Assembly: GCF_016808335.1 (NCBI RefSeq)
Contig: NC_053136.1
Coordinates: 2,338,531-2,402,530, forward strand
Length of the DNA: 64,000 nt
Direction: 5' to 3'
Origin: Panicum virgatum
Lineage: Eukaryota > Streptophyta > Magnoliopsida > Poales > Poaceae
A program made the translations under genes and the position numbers. Shown here piece by piece: positions 1-11,903 of this stretch (position 1 is the first letter of the stretch; each line of letters starts with the position of its first letter). The notes below the pieces were generated by a model. That model was given only the letters and a program-made list of their open reading frames with translations, was not told where the DNA came from and ran no database searches.

Positions 1-221
1 TAATTAGCAGATGTGGTTTACTCAACGTGTAGAGTAGAACTTAGCCGTTATCCCGGACCGGGTCGTTACATTAGTCATAGTTGGTTACAGGCTGAGCACC
101 TGCTGTGTGTATGTAAAAACATTGTACACCTTTTATCAACTCAATTAAGTTGCATCGACGTATTCCTCTCAACTCTTACATGGTACCAGCTTAACCTATT
201 CTTCCGCTGCCGGTCCTCGCC

Positions 222-620
222 ATGAGTTCATCCTCTTCCTCCAATGCCAGCACCAACGATAGTCCCTTGTCGCTAGCACTGGCTGGCCAAGTCATCACTG
301 ATCCGGTTCCGGCATCACAGGTGTACGGTGTACCTCATCAACATCAAGACTCATGTTCCCAGAGTTCTTGATCTACTTTAATCCAACTTGGCGCCATCGA
401 GGCGCCATAGGCGACTCGGAATGGATCCAAAATGACTTTAGAATTGTCTCTTACTCTCTTGGATCTACAACACCATCTCCAAGGGCATCATGTCGATGGT
501 GATGACACGCCAGGACACCACCTACGAACTGTGGCACACCGTCCGCTCCTTCTTCTGCAATAAGGAAGCTCAATCCATCTACATCAGCGCCGCGTTCCGC
601 AATCTGTCCCAAGGGACATG
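222..620 (+). pseudogene. Ty1/Copia-type gag fragment
   Basis: An ATG at 222 opens a serine-rich N terminus of the kind seen in Copia gag proteins. The frame soon breaks. A second stretch around 460-620 reads as a gag (UBN2-type) segment with the pieces NTISKGIMSMV, YELWHTV and AQSIYISAAFRNL. Stops and frame changes separate the two parts, so this is a dead fragment. No LTR, primer-binding site or pol domain was seen nearby. The following 250 bases look like more degraded retroelement sequence. Family assignment rests on recognising the gag signature only. Confidence 0.5.
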
Positions 621-1127
621 ACAGAAAAGGGGAGGGAGGAACATGGCAAAGCTCAACTAGAGAATGGTTTTGGGAGTTGTCAGGACAATTGGAAAACTTT
701 CAGGAGATCAGAGATATAATGCCTACACCCAGCAGGGTGAGGTGGACTAGGGAGAAGAGGCAAGGGGAGATGAAGACAACAGCCAATGGTGCAGAGCTCC
801 AATTTGCTGAAGGCACGATGGCTAGATGTCTCCTACTTTTGCAGACACCTAGAAATGCAATCCATGAGTAACATTTGGCAGGAATTCCTTTTATCCGTCA
901 CGATGCAATGGCATTAACTAGTAAAAGTAAACAAATTAAAGCAAAATTAACCTCAAGGTTTCAGGAGAGAATATATCAGTTGACCTTATAGGTTGAAAAA
1001 TGGTCCTAATAACAAATAAAAAAGTAGGAACAGAGATATTGATCACTTACTCTCATTACGGTCAGCAATACAAAATAATCTTTTCCAGCTAGTTGTGCCA
1101 CTGTATATAGAACCATCACGGTGGCTG
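621..1127. other. Region without an identified gene
   Basis: Short open stretches near 677-871 have no recognised similarity and no clear splice structure. They may be further retroelement debris. Nothing else stood out. Confidence 0.4.
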
Positions 1128-1808
1128 CTATTTGGAAGTATATCCATATATATCATCCATGAGATAACCAGGTATCTCTGCAGCCCAGCTCTCTTTGTCA
1201 TCATTGCTCAGCTCACAACCATCTGGGTGTACACTTCCCCCTGTTGCATCAGGTTTGCTATCCATGACCTCCAAGGTTGTCCTACATGCATCTTCATCGC
1301 CAGAAATGATATTCACCCTTGCTCTCCTCTCATCTTCTGCACAATTGGCAGGAGGATCATAGTTATAACGAATTATGAACTTTTTGGCTGTGTGCATATT
1401 CTCTACGTTTCATGCCTTGAGACATGGCAGAGTGCATACCCAGAGAAACGATAGAATCCTTGGCAGACGTGTTGAGTGGTCGCCTGTCTGGACTACTACC
1501 CAGCTCCTCGCCTTTTAGTCCACTGCTGCTGGCCATGTTCCGAGATCCATGAGGAAATCCATCACAAAGAGCACAAAAAGCAGTTTCAGCATCCAAAGCA
1601 AATAAGATGATATATTTAGATCTCTCTTTTTGGGCCTCTTTTCCGTGTTTGGGTGTCATATGGGTTTAACGCGAAGGCGCAAACTTTACCATGGGAACAA
1701 GAAATCTCACCGGGAAACATGACGCATACGTTGATTGGCTGCGGCAAAGCGCGGAGAAACTCGTCGCGCAAGCGCTGATGACGACGAGCGAGGTGTACCA
1801 GATGCCAT
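1128..1808 (-). CDS. Candidate three-exon gene, function unknown
   Basis: On the minus strand an ATG at 1808 opens a short exon (about 1808-1711) ending at a GTGAGA donor. A second exon from about 1622 continues in phase and contains ALCDGFPHGSRNM and SSGLKGEELG. A third open stretch reaches a TAG at 1128 and is acidic, with YNYDPPANC and YLMDDIYGYTSK. The exon 2 to exon 3 join is uncertain: a GTAGTA donor after GEELG with a cacacag acceptor near 1391 restores phase and leaves an intron of about 110 bases. Composition looks like real coding sequence, but the protein is not recognised. It could also be a pseudogene with a small frameshift. A hAT element lies about 200 bases upstream of the ATG, in the presumed promoter. 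Confidence 0.35.
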
Positions 1809-2014
1809 GAAAGAGAGGAGATGTCGGGTAGAGACGAGGCAGTGAATTGAGGCAGGGGAGGTGGCGACATTGGAGCGATGGAGGGGAAGAAGAATCGAGC
1901 GCGAGAGGCTTTGCATCTGCAACAACTCGTATCTTGATCGGCGGTCTCTCTCGGCAGCTGAGTGTGCGGCGGGGGCCTTCGCCGGCGCAGCCTCGTGTCG
2001 TGTGAGATTGTGGG

Positions 2015-3361
2015 TAGCCTGGGCAGAAAACCCGAAACCCAAGTCCGAAAAACCCGAGCCCGAATCTGGAAAATCCGAGCCCAAAAAACCCGAATCCCAA
2101 TTCGGGTTCCAACCCACGATACCCGAATTTAGTACGGGTAGTTCGGGTATTGGGCCACGGTATCCGAAATACCTGAAGAACCCGAAAAATAGCCAGCCCA
2201 TATGTGTTTGTTCATTTGAGCCCAGCCCACCAAGGCACCAAGCCACTTAACCATAAGCCTACCGCACCCACCCGAGAGCCGACCAGCGGGGGGCGTCTAT
2301 TCATCGCCTTCTACGATTGGAAGGCGTCCAATCGCAGAAGCGAGCGCCGCCCCCGCCGCCTAGCCACCGCCGCGCTAACCGAGCCTGCCACCGCGCCGCC
2401 TAGCCACCGCCGCGTCGTCTTCTCTTCGCCCCCGCCGCCGGCACCGCCCACTAAAGGTCCGGTCCCGGCCGGCCGGCGGCGCTCCCGCGCCGCTGCGCCC
2501 TCCGCCGGCCGAACCGCCTCCGCCGCCGGGCCGCCCCCACCCCCGGCCCCCTCGTCTAGGTCCGGCGACCATGGAGGCCGCCCCACGCCCAGCAACCCGG
2601 AACCTAAAGCTCCGCCGCCTCCCGCCACCACCCAGGCCGCCGGCGACCTCGCCGGCGGCCGCCCCGCCCACCTCCCACCCCTCGCCGGCCACCCCCTGCC
2701 CCTCCGCCCTCCCCTAGCTCGCCGGCGGGCGCTCCTCGCTCCCCTGGCGGGAGGTAGAAGATGAACAGCGCGTGTGTGCGATAGCTTCGCTCGCAGCAGC
2801 GCGCACGATAAATAGACACGGCGGACCAGCGCCCCTACCCCCCGCAGTCCCAATCCCACGCCGCACTCCACCAGTACCTCCGCCTGCACAGCGCCACGCC
2901 GGTGCCACCCCCAGACCCCAGGCCGCCCCACGCCACAGCACGTCAGCGCCCACCGGCCACCGCCCAGCCTCGAGCCGCCCACCGCGCCACCACTCGCCGG
3001 CCGCCGCCACGCCACTGCCCCGTGCGCCTCTCTCTCACCCACCTTGCGTCACCGCCGGTCCCGAGCGCCGTGGTGCCACCCTCGCCGGCGGCTGCTGGTC
3101 TGCTGCGCATCGACCTTGGGGGAGAGCAGAGGAGCACCGGCCGGCGGCGGCTGCACATCAACCTCGGGGAGAGAAGAGGAACACCGGCCGGCGGCGGCTT
3201 GCAGATTGGAAAATTTTGGGCATATCGGGTAAACCCGAACCCGAACTTTCGGGTACCCGAAATGTCGGGTATTGATTTTTTAGAGTAAATTTCGGGTAGT
3301 ATTTTTGAAAACCCGAAATACCCGATCCGAATTTTTTGGGTAACCCGAATGCCCACCCATA
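2015..3361. mobile_element. Non-autonomous hAT element, ACCCGAA subterminal repeats
   Basis: The element is flanked by a perfect 8-bp TSD, ATTGTGGG, at 2007-2014 and 3362-3369. Its ends are imperfect inverted repeats: the left begins TAGCCTGGGCAG and the right, reversed, begins TATGGGTGGGCA. The outer 200 bases at the left and 150 at the right are packed with ACCCGAA/TTCGGGT copies in both orientations, the usual hAT subterminal repeat layout. The interior is very GC-rich and has a near-tandem repeat around 3110-3200 (accaccggccggcggcgg-like units). Long open frames in the interior are composition artefacts. No transposase or BED finger was seen, so it must be mobilised in trans. Confidence 0.85.
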
Positions 3362-3489
3362 ATTGTGGGGAAAAGCTGGCATCCAAATCCGCCGTTCACT
3401 GCATCCGACGCAAGTCTTGGGCCTACCTACGGCCCAACTCGGCCCAGCAACATACGGGCACGCGGCCCGGCTAGCGCGAGAGTCGGAGA

Positions 3490-3740
3490 GCACAGTACAC
3501 AGAGCAGGCCACAAGAGTCTCGGTAGCACATGAGGTTCTGTGTTTGACTCCCTGTGGGAACGAATATTCTGGGATTTAACAACTTTGTGCATTCAGTGGT
3601 AGGTGACGTTCCCATCGACAGCGAGGCGTCTGTGGTGTCTTCGTCAATCTTGATGATTTGCCGGCTTTGCGTACGTGTGTTGGGTGTGAGTGTACATGCG
3701 TTGTGAGTATCTGAGTTGTACTGTGTAATCTAAAAAAAGC
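3490..3740 (+). mobile_element. tRNA-derived SINE (ZmSINE/OsSN-like)
   Basis: A degraded RNA polymerase III B-box-like stretch (tgtttgactccc near 3540) is followed by a body that matches my recollection of a widespread grass SINE: gtggtaggtgacgttccc, gacagcgaggcg, cttcgtcaatcttgatgat, then a GT-rich tail and a short A-run near 3731-3738. The A box is weak. Exact ends and target duplication were not resolved. Confidence 0.55.
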
Positions 3741-5049
3741 AGGGCACATGTGTGAATCCTATACATCAGAAGATTTTTTTTCTTCACCGCAAAAAAAAAA
3801 CTCTAGCTTCTCTCCCCAACCTTCCTTTCTCTCCTCACGCCGCGCGCCACTATTACTCCGCGCGGCTGCCCGCTGCCTCCCTGCGCGCCACTGCTGCCCC
3901 ACGCACGCCGCCGCCAGCCTCGCATCGGGTGTCAGAAAATAAGGCGCTCAGTTTGCAGGAGAAGAAGCGTCTTGTTCAACATTTCAATTTTATTATTTTT
4001 AAATTTCATGTTTCTAATTTCAACATTTCGCCGCCTTTACAATTTTAACATTTTGAAAGTCAAATGTTGAACGTGTTGAAGAAAAATCTTGAGTTAATCT
4101 TATCAAAATGTTGAATATATTTGTAGTAGTTAAATTTATCTGCAAGATAATTAGATCAAAAGTAGACTTTCAAAATAGATGGTTTATCTATCTTCTGCAA
4201 CAAGATGGATAGGAAGCTCCGGTCACCCGTCTGACGCGCCGATGGCGGCTGCAGTGGAGACAATGAGACTCGTAGTCGTAGGTATAGCTTCTCGCCGCTA
4301 GGTGTGCTCAATCTGTTGTTCTTTTGGCACCTTTGTCAGTGAAGCTACAGCTGGTGAAAGAAAAAATTGGTTTTATTTGACTTCTGGTTTATTTTAGCAT
4401 GGACTTATAAAATAGATTAATGCCACAGTATCTCGATTTGCATAAATAAATTAAGCTAAAGTTTAAATAAACTATACGAAATGGAATCAAATCATTTCCG
4501 AATTTGCTTGTCCAGTGGGCTCAAGCAAGACGGCATTTGGGTTGGTGGGGGGAGGGGGTGTCCCCTCAGCGGCATTGGCTAACCGCTTCACGGGCACCGT
4601 GACTCCGAATAGCTGTGGGGTTTAGATAAGGTGTGGTAGAGTGAATATCTGTTTGTGACAATACCTATTTAAATTTTACACGTACCACCCTCAGATAATA
4701 AATCATGAAGCATAATAATATAGTTAGACCTACTCTCCAGTAGGACCATCTTAATGAAATGTTGTACAAAATTTTCCTTTGAATTCTGTTTGATTCTTTT
4801 TTCCCTATGTTTTGTGAAGGAATAGAACCCAGGATGGAAATCAGTTTTCCTCGGTTCCAAACACCTGAACTAGAAACTTTTTTCTAAAAAAACCTATTTA
4901 TTTGATTTTTCTATAAAAAAATAGGTCATTCCAAACAGGCCGCTTAGATTAACCTTGGCTCGGTATCCTCCAAACAGGTGGCAGGCTCGCTCGAGCTCGG
5001 CTCGTTGACAGCCGGCTCCCGCTCAGAGGGCTCAAGCCGCTCAGGGCCT
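3741..5049. other. Intergenic, AT-rich with no identified gene
   Basis: Several short open stretches occur, but none shows a domain or splice structure. Nothing further can be supported. Confidence 0.4.
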
Positions 5050-5207
5050 CAGTTTCTTAAACCCTCTGCTTCTTAAACCAACCTCCCCTTCTCTCGTACT
5101 CTCTCCTCGCTTGCTCTTCCTTCCCCGGCGGCGACGACTGGGCTAGCGGCGGCGCCATTTGTCCTGTCTTCGCCCATTCCTTTGCCGGCGATGAGCGCAT
5201 CCCCCAG
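5050..5207 (+). promoter_or_regulatory. Probable 5'-UTR exon of the invertase gene
   Basis: A pyrimidine-rich leader-like stretch ends in cccccag|gtatgcc, a good plant donor. A candidate acceptor (atttctag near 7299) lies about 40 bases before the invertase ATG at 7341, implying a 5'-UTR intron of about 2.1 kb. There is no transcript evidence. The exon start is a guess. Confidence 0.4.
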
Positions 5208-5606
5208 GTATGCCCGCCCCTTCTCGTTCCTTCTGCTGCGCGAGACGGAGCACCCCAAACCCTAACAAAACTATTTGCGCCTACTAGCTTCGATTTCGTT
5301 TGCAAGGATCACCGGGTGTCCATGTGTGCGCCCATGTTCTATGCTGGGTCCTCCCCTGCTCTGATTTGAAGGAACATTTTGAATCGCCCTTCAAACGTGT
5401 GGGCGTTTTTTTTTTTTGGGTTCGAGCAGCATCCCAATTTTGCGGGTGTTATTTGTGATTTTCGAGTGCTGCTTTGATCAGATTCCGGGGGAAGCTATCC
5501 TGTTGTTTTGTTGGGTTCTCAGTCGCGGTACGGAGATTCGATCGCGCGATTGTTGCGTGCTAGGACAGCGCTTGGTTTCGATCGAAATTCAGTTACCTAC
5601 CCGCTC

Positions 5607-5608
<2 letters not shown>

Positions 5609-5638
<30 letters not shown>
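5609..5638. repeat. Poly-C tract (30 C)
   Basis: An uninterrupted run of about 30 cytosines in the presumed 5'-UTR intron of the invertase gene. It is prone to length variation and sequencing error. Confidence 0.9.
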
Positions 5639-5879
5639 ACAAATATTGTTGTTGTAGTATCTGCTGGTTTGAAATCCGACGCGTAAATTTGTGGTTGTTT
5701 TTGGGTTTATTATCGGCTGAGATTACAGGGGAGGTCTAGTAGTTGTTCTGCTGCAATTTTTGGTACGCCATTCCATTTCCCAGTATAGGCCTTCGTGACA
5801 AAGGTCGGTCGTCACGGTTTGGATGGGTGAAGGTGGATTGCCTCAATGGCTGTTTACTTTTATGCAGCTGTAAATGTTT

Positions 5880-6840
5880 CATCTGATTGAATTTGCTTGT
5901 AGTGTTATTGTAAATTTGGTCAAATTGGTAACTGTGATGTCCTTCGATGTTTGCCTGAGGTTTGCATAATGATATTCCATTACTTAATTAGATCCAAATG
6001 CAACTTCGTGTTCTTATTTTTTGGCCCTAGGGCCGTGTGAACAAGATGTACACTCTTGTTGTAGCAACAGCTTAAGGTCCTTTTCCCCATGTCAGGAGCA
6101 AGGTGTAATAATTTTGGGCATGGATGTTGTCTAATGTTTAGTAACTGATCAGTCTTTATGGGATAGAAGAGTAAGCTGCATTTGCCATTTAAATCTCTCA
6201 GTGGATTTGCCATTTAAATTTGTCTGATTGAATTTGCATGTAGTACTATTCTAAATTTGGTCAAATGAGTTCAGTGTGCTGTCCTTCAATGTTTGCTGAT
6301 AATTAGATATAAATGCAACATCGTGTTCTTCTGTATTGGCCCTAGAGTGCATGACCAAGAATCCAAGATATACTGGTTCTTGTAGCAACAGCTGGAGGTC
6401 TTTTTTTTTTACTCATGTGAGGACCTAGGTGTAACAGTTTTTGGCATGGAAGTTGTATAGTGTTTCATTAACTGATCAGTGATCAGTCTATATGGAACTG
6501 GAGAGTAGGCTGCATTTTCCGTCGAAATTGTATGAGCACGACTTGATTTAATGATTTTTGTTTATATGTAGGTGTGAATGTTTGATTAAATTTGGTTCTA
6601 ATTTGTTAGGGGGGCTGTTTTCCCAAGTTTTCAAGGTTTGCATGATGATAATTAGATCCAAATATAATGTCTTGTTCTTCTATCTTGGCCCTAGATTTGT
6701 TTTACCAATTTTTCCCAGTGGAGGATCTAGGTACAACAAGTTTGGGCATGGAAGTTCTATCATGTTTTCAGTAGCTGATCATTCTTTATAGAATAGGAAT
6801 AATCAGTTGTCGGTGGTCTGCATTTGCCATTGAAATTTCT
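5880..6840 (+). repeat. Three diverged tandem copies of a ~310-bp unit
   Basis: Copies at about 5880-6210, 6222-6530 and 6555-6840 share an ordered series of landmarks: a gaatttgc or similar start, taaatttggt, attagatccaaat, cttgttctt...ttggccctag, a tgggcatgg(a/t) block, a gtaactgatcag-like block and ctgcatttgcc. Divergence is substantial (many substitutions and indels), so the triplication is old. It lies in the presumed 5'-UTR intron of the invertase gene. Confidence 0.7.
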
Positions 6841-7340
6841 GAATGTCAGAATGTATTAACAAGAGTTAATGGTACTGCAGTAGCATACTAGCATGTTGTT
6901 ACAGCTTCATCATTAAGTAAAAAAATTATATTTGCATGAGAATCGTACTACGAGAATATACACAATTTCCTTTCAGTACATAGATTATATTTGCATGAAC
7001 TTCCTTTCTTTCAAGCATACATGGCCAGATACCTTCCGATTGTACTTTATGTGGTCTATCTAGTAAAGAAGAAAGCTAATGCATGGGAGATTGTTAATTT
7101 GTTAGTTATCGGCAGTTCCTATTTCCTTTTTCCTAAATCTTGTGTGCATGTTATGCTTTCTAATTGTTTTCAGTAGAAATGTTCTCCATATATGTTTTGG
7201 GACAACATTAGAATATCACTCGGTCTTATGTAGTGCTTTAGTTTTCGAGGTTTTGTAACTAGTTATGCATATGCTAACTCCTATGTTTGCCATTTCTAGC
7301 AACTAGAGCTTTCTCTTTCGGAAACTAGTAAACAAGAAAG

Positions 7341-8321
7341 ATGGTGCTTTGTGCTGAACCTCCTCCCAAGTTGAAGATACCAGAGAGTAAGATCACAGAA
7401 CTGGCAGATGATGCTTGCCATGATTCGCCAAAACTTGAGAGAAGGACAAGGATGCACCACATTGAGCGGCACAGATCATGTGTTGTGACCTTATCTGACA
7501 TGGAACTCAATGATTTGCAACCTCGTCGTCTGCTCCAGACCCTTGAGGTCTCCAAAAGCCCAGGAACAGGATCACAGTGCTCACTCCATGAAGAAACCCC
7601 TACAGATACTAATGCATCACACAGGCGTGCTATTGCAGATGCTGCTTGGGAAGCCCTTAAAAGGTCAATAGTTTACTTCAGAGGCCAGCCAATTGGGACT
7701 GTTGCTGCAATAGACAAGTCTCAAGGAGCGGCACTCAACTATGACCAGGTGACCTTTTCTGTTTCCAGTTCAAGCATTGATAGTGTAGTCCTATGCAGCA
7801 CGGATACGGATACGTGTATCGGTATCGGAAGGATACGGATACGCGGATACGTCATTTTTCAAAAAAACCCGATACGCGGATACGTTTCACCTAAAAAAAT
7901 TTAAATAAATAGATAATAATGCATATTAAATAGCCACACTCAGATACAAGGAACAACAGTTAAAACACATAAAACAGAGTGGGCATTTTACTTTAATGTG
8001 AAGTAAATAACCACACAAGCAGATAAAAGGGCTTTAGGGATTAAATTGTAGGGAAATAGAAGCTCTAGGGACTAAAATATTATTATCAAAAAAGAAAAGG
8101 GGCAAAACAGAAAAAACCCAAACCTTATCTAATATCTGGTGTCCGGCCGCTCTCTCCCCATCTCTCTCTCCAGCTCTCTCCTCACCATTTATTTATCTCT
8201 CGGTCTTCTCTCCCTCCCTCCCCGACGGTGACGGGGCGACGGCGAGAGGAGCCCCTCTCCGGCCGGCCCCTCCCTCTCCGACCAACCCCTCCCTCTCCGT
8301 TGCTCCTACCTGCGCCGCGCC

Positions 8322-8366
<45 letters not shown>

Positions 8367-11300
8367 CCCCCACCACCCCACCCCCCTGGCGGCGGATCGA
8401 GCGCGGGCCGGGAGGAGCTCGCCGCGCCACGCCATCTCTCTCTCTCCCCCGGCGGCGGATCGAGCGCGGGCCAGGAGGTGCTCGCCGCGCCACGCCATCT
8501 CTCTCTCTCTCTCCCGGCGGCGGATCGAGTGCGGGCGGCGGCGGATCGAGCGCGGGCCGGGAGGAGCTCGCCGGGGACCCGCCGGCTCGCCGCGCCGCGC
8601 CGCCCCCATCCTCCCCTCGGGCTCGCGCAGAGGGCGCCGCGACATCGTCGCCCCCCCTCCGGCAGCCTCCTAGCCTCCGCGCGCCATCTCCCAGCCCCTC
8701 CATGGAGTTGGGCTACTGGGCCGTATCACACCCCGATACGTATCCAATCTTAAGTTTCCAGGCCCAATACAGCCCAATACGCCGATACGGCTTGGATACG
8801 TATCCCCGGCGTATCCGTGGCGTATCCGTATCCGATACGTATCGGATACGGGATACGGTGGCACCCCCACGTATCCGTGTTTCTGAGGTGTAGTCTATTT
8901 TGAAGGTTTTCGCTATCTTTTGTATCATGCTGTCCACTATTATATTCTGTTCTCAAATTATGCATCTCCTTCATAGTTATGATCTCTTGCTGCTTAATTT
9001 GCATCCAGCATCATCGAAAATGATTCTCTAATCGAGAGTATTATGTGACAGCTATTGGCTTCCTTCAAAAAAGTGTCCTTGATAACTCTCATGCATGAAT
9101 TAATCCATCTCTTTGTACCTAGCCATATAATACGATCAGCAATAATAATTTATAAATTTTATCATACCCTGAGACAGGTTTTCATGAGGGATTTCATTCC
9201 TAGTGCCTTGGCTTTTCTGATGAAGGGAGAACACTTGATAGTAAAGAATTTTCTGGTAGAAACTGCCCGCCTTCAGTCAAGAGAGAAGATGGTTGACCTC
9301 TTTAAGCTTGGTCAGGGTGTGATGCCTGCAAGCTTTAAGGTGCACCATCGCAACCCCACCCTGAAGACGGAAAGTTTACTGGCTGATTTTGGCGAAACTG
9401 CCATCGGGAGGGTTGCTCCAGTAGACTCTGGCTTATGGTGGATTATTCTTCTTCGTGCTTACACCAGATGGACAGGGGACAATTCTCTTGCTGAAAGCCC
9501 TAACTGCCAAAGAGCCATGCACCTTATTCTCAGGCTGTGTCTCTCAGAGGGGTGTGATACTTCTCCAGCCTTGCTTTGTGCTGATGGCTGCTCCATGATA
9601 GACCGAAGAATGGTAGGAGCTCATATTCAACTACTTCTGTTTTTCAGTGTTATTGTTAACAATACACCTCGTGCCTGTTTTCTCAGGTTCTCTAGAATCT
9701 TAATGTTCTACTGCATCCTTTCAAGTCCAATATCAATCAGAATTGAAACTGTTTTGCCTGTCTGATAATGTATTGATATTTCGGAAGTTTCGATAAGAGT
9801 TTTATAGAAGGAATCACTTGTAGGATGGTCTTCTAACTGCTAAGATCAGGACAAAAAACCTGAAACACAAGAGTGTTGTCGACATTAATAATGCTAAAAA
9901 ATAGTGCATAGGTTTTGAATGCTATATAGTTGTGAACAACAGTGTACTTTGTGTATAGTAAACATGTCATCTAATTCTTAGGCTTCTCAATTTAGGTGCT
10001 AGTTTCCTTTCTGTTTGAACCCATGCTTTGTTCTTATTGAACATGCTTAGTAGGCTGCAAGTAGTTTATCGTAATTCCCTGTGGTTTGTGACCTAATAAC
10101 TACATATTCATCCTGTAGGGAATCAGTTTGATGCCCTTGATCTTGGGATGGCAAGTTATTAGTGCTTTTCTTGAAAGTTTTTTCCATGTTCTGTATCTTG
10201 TTTACTGAACTATTTGCTGAATCCTTGCAGGGTATATATGGCTATCCAATTGAAATCCAGGCTCTCTTTTTCATGGCTATGAGATGTGCCCTAAGTATGT
10301 TGAAACAAGATTCTGATGCTGACTTTGTGAACCACATCACCAAAAGAATCCAAGCTTTGAGCTACCATCTGCACAGCTACTATTGGCTTGATTTCCAAAG
10401 ACTTAATGACATATACCGCTACAAGACTGAAGAGTACTCGCAGACAGCTTTGAACAAGTTCAATGTGATACCTGAATCAATACCTGATTGGATATTTGAC
10501 TTCATGCCTAGCCGTGGTGGATACTTCATTGGCAATGTTAGTCCTGCGAGGATGGATTTCCGCTGGTTTTGCCTAGGCAACTTCATTGCAATTCTGTCAT
10601 CATTAGCAACTGGCGAACAGGCTGAAGCTATACTGGATCTTGTGGAGGAGCGCTGGGAAGAACTCATCGGAGAGATGCCACTCAAGATCTGTTACCCTGC
10701 AATGGAAAATCAGGAATGGCAGATAGTCACTGGATGCGACCCGAAGAACACCAGGTGGAGCTACCACAATGGAGGCTCATGGCCAGGTTAGGGCACTTTG
10801 GAAACTCAATATATTGCACTGGACTGTGTTATTGAACATCTTAACAGTCATATTATTAGTTTGTTAAGCATTATATGGTTTAGGGAGTAATAAGTAGTTA
10901 CATTTCAAATCTTATGAACGTACGAGATTTGTTATTTGTCAATCTTTTGGGTTTGGAAAATTGATAGCAATATTAGCTTGATTTGTCTATATGAACTTCA
11001 TCTTTGGGTTTAGCAAATCTTTACTTGCATAATCTACTGATGTACTTCTGTTAGAAAAGATCAAAAGATAGTGTGTATATACAGATACAGCAAGCTGTAC
11101 ATCCTTGATTGGAACAAAGCAAGCTAGAGTTTGTGAATATAAACATTTTTTTTTTTGCAAATTGATATCTGTACATTCTTGACCTTGCATTAACATCCTT
11201 TTTACATGGCATGCTTTCGTCTTCTGTCCTGCTTATTAATCTGCTACTCTGGCTCCTGGTGGTCCTGAGAGTCGTTATTAATTCTGTGGTTTAGGGACTT

Positions 11301-11903
11301 GGCAATTCAATTTCAGATTGGTTATTTGTCGATCTGATCTTTACTTCAACTGTTTATAGGTAATTCCATCTCTGGGTTAGCATATGTGTACATGTGTAAT
11401 CTGCTCTGGCAAAACAGATATTATGTAGAAACTGAAAGCTATCTTCAATCAGAACAGTTTGCATATATGACCGGACATTTTTGTTTGTCCAATTGATATC
11501 ATTAGTGTACATTATTCACCCTGCATAAGCTTCCTTTTTATGCGGCATGCTTTCTTCATCTATTTGTTTAATCCCCCTTTCATATTCGGGTGCCTGTGCA
11601 GTGTTGCTGTGGCTGCTGGTGGCTGTGAGCGTGAAGCTGGGGCGCCCACACCTCGCGAGGAGGGCGATGGAGCTGATGGAACGGCGGCTGGCGAAGGATG
11701 AGTTCCCCGAGTACTACGATGGCAAGGCGGGGCGGTACGTGGGGAAGCAGGCGCGCAAGTACCAGACGTGGTCCGTGGCCGGCTACCTGGTGGCCAAGAT
11801 GCTCCTGGACGACCCCTCCCACCTGCGGATCATCGCGCTGGAGGACGACGGACACTCCCGCTCCCGGGCACCCTGCCTCAAGCGCTCCAACTCCTGCCCG
11901 TGA
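7341..11903 (+). CDS. Neutral/alkaline invertase (GH100), cytosolic type
   Basis: Cleaves sucrose to glucose and fructose at neutral pH. The coding exons are 7341-7748, 9178-9612, 10231-10786 and 11602-11903, all with GT-AG borders and consistent phase, giving 566 residues, normal for a cytosolic isoform. Family signatures are [112 protein letters not shown] and [15 protein letters not shown]. No transit peptide is apparent. Some normally invariant positions differ (QSREKMVD where most members have QSWEKTMD, and GCDTSPALL where GFDMFPTLL is usual), so this copy is diverged and its activity should not be assumed. A hAT element fills most of intron 1. It is followed by the F-box relic and LIL3 on the same strand. 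Confidence 0.93.
7791..8887. mobile_element. Non-autonomous hAT element, GATACG subterminal repeats
   Basis: Inserted in invertase intron 1. A perfect 8-bp TSD, GTGTAGTC, lies at 7783-7790 and 8888-8895. The 18-base ends match at 13 positions (left CTATGCAGCACGGATACG, right reversed CTCAGAAACACGGATACG). Copies of GGATACG/CGTATCC in both orientations crowd the outer 100-180 bases. The interior holds a (CT)n microsatellite near 8319-8364 and about three tandem units of roughly 60 bases (8388-8580) built on ggcggcggatcgag and gagctcgccgcgccacg. There is no transposase. Confidence 0.85.
10920..11570 (+). repeat. Diverged tandem duplication in invertase intron 3
   Basis: Two copies, about 10920-11225 and 11300-11565, share in order ggttatttgtc(a/g)atct-like, cttcatctttgggtt or ccatctctgggtt, aattgatat, gtacatt, ttgcat(t/a)a and catgctttcgtcttct or catgctttcttcatct. 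They have diverged by indels and substitutions. Confidence 0.6.

Noticed and set aside
2311..3042. Long GC-rich open frames on both strands inside the first hAT element
   Set aside because: Overlapping frames on several strands, Ala/Arg/Pro/Gly-only composition and no domain. They are explained by GC content.
8182..8893. ORFs of 150-220 codons inside the second hAT element
   Set aside because: They encode the CT microsatellite and GC tandem units. There is no domain or conserved start.
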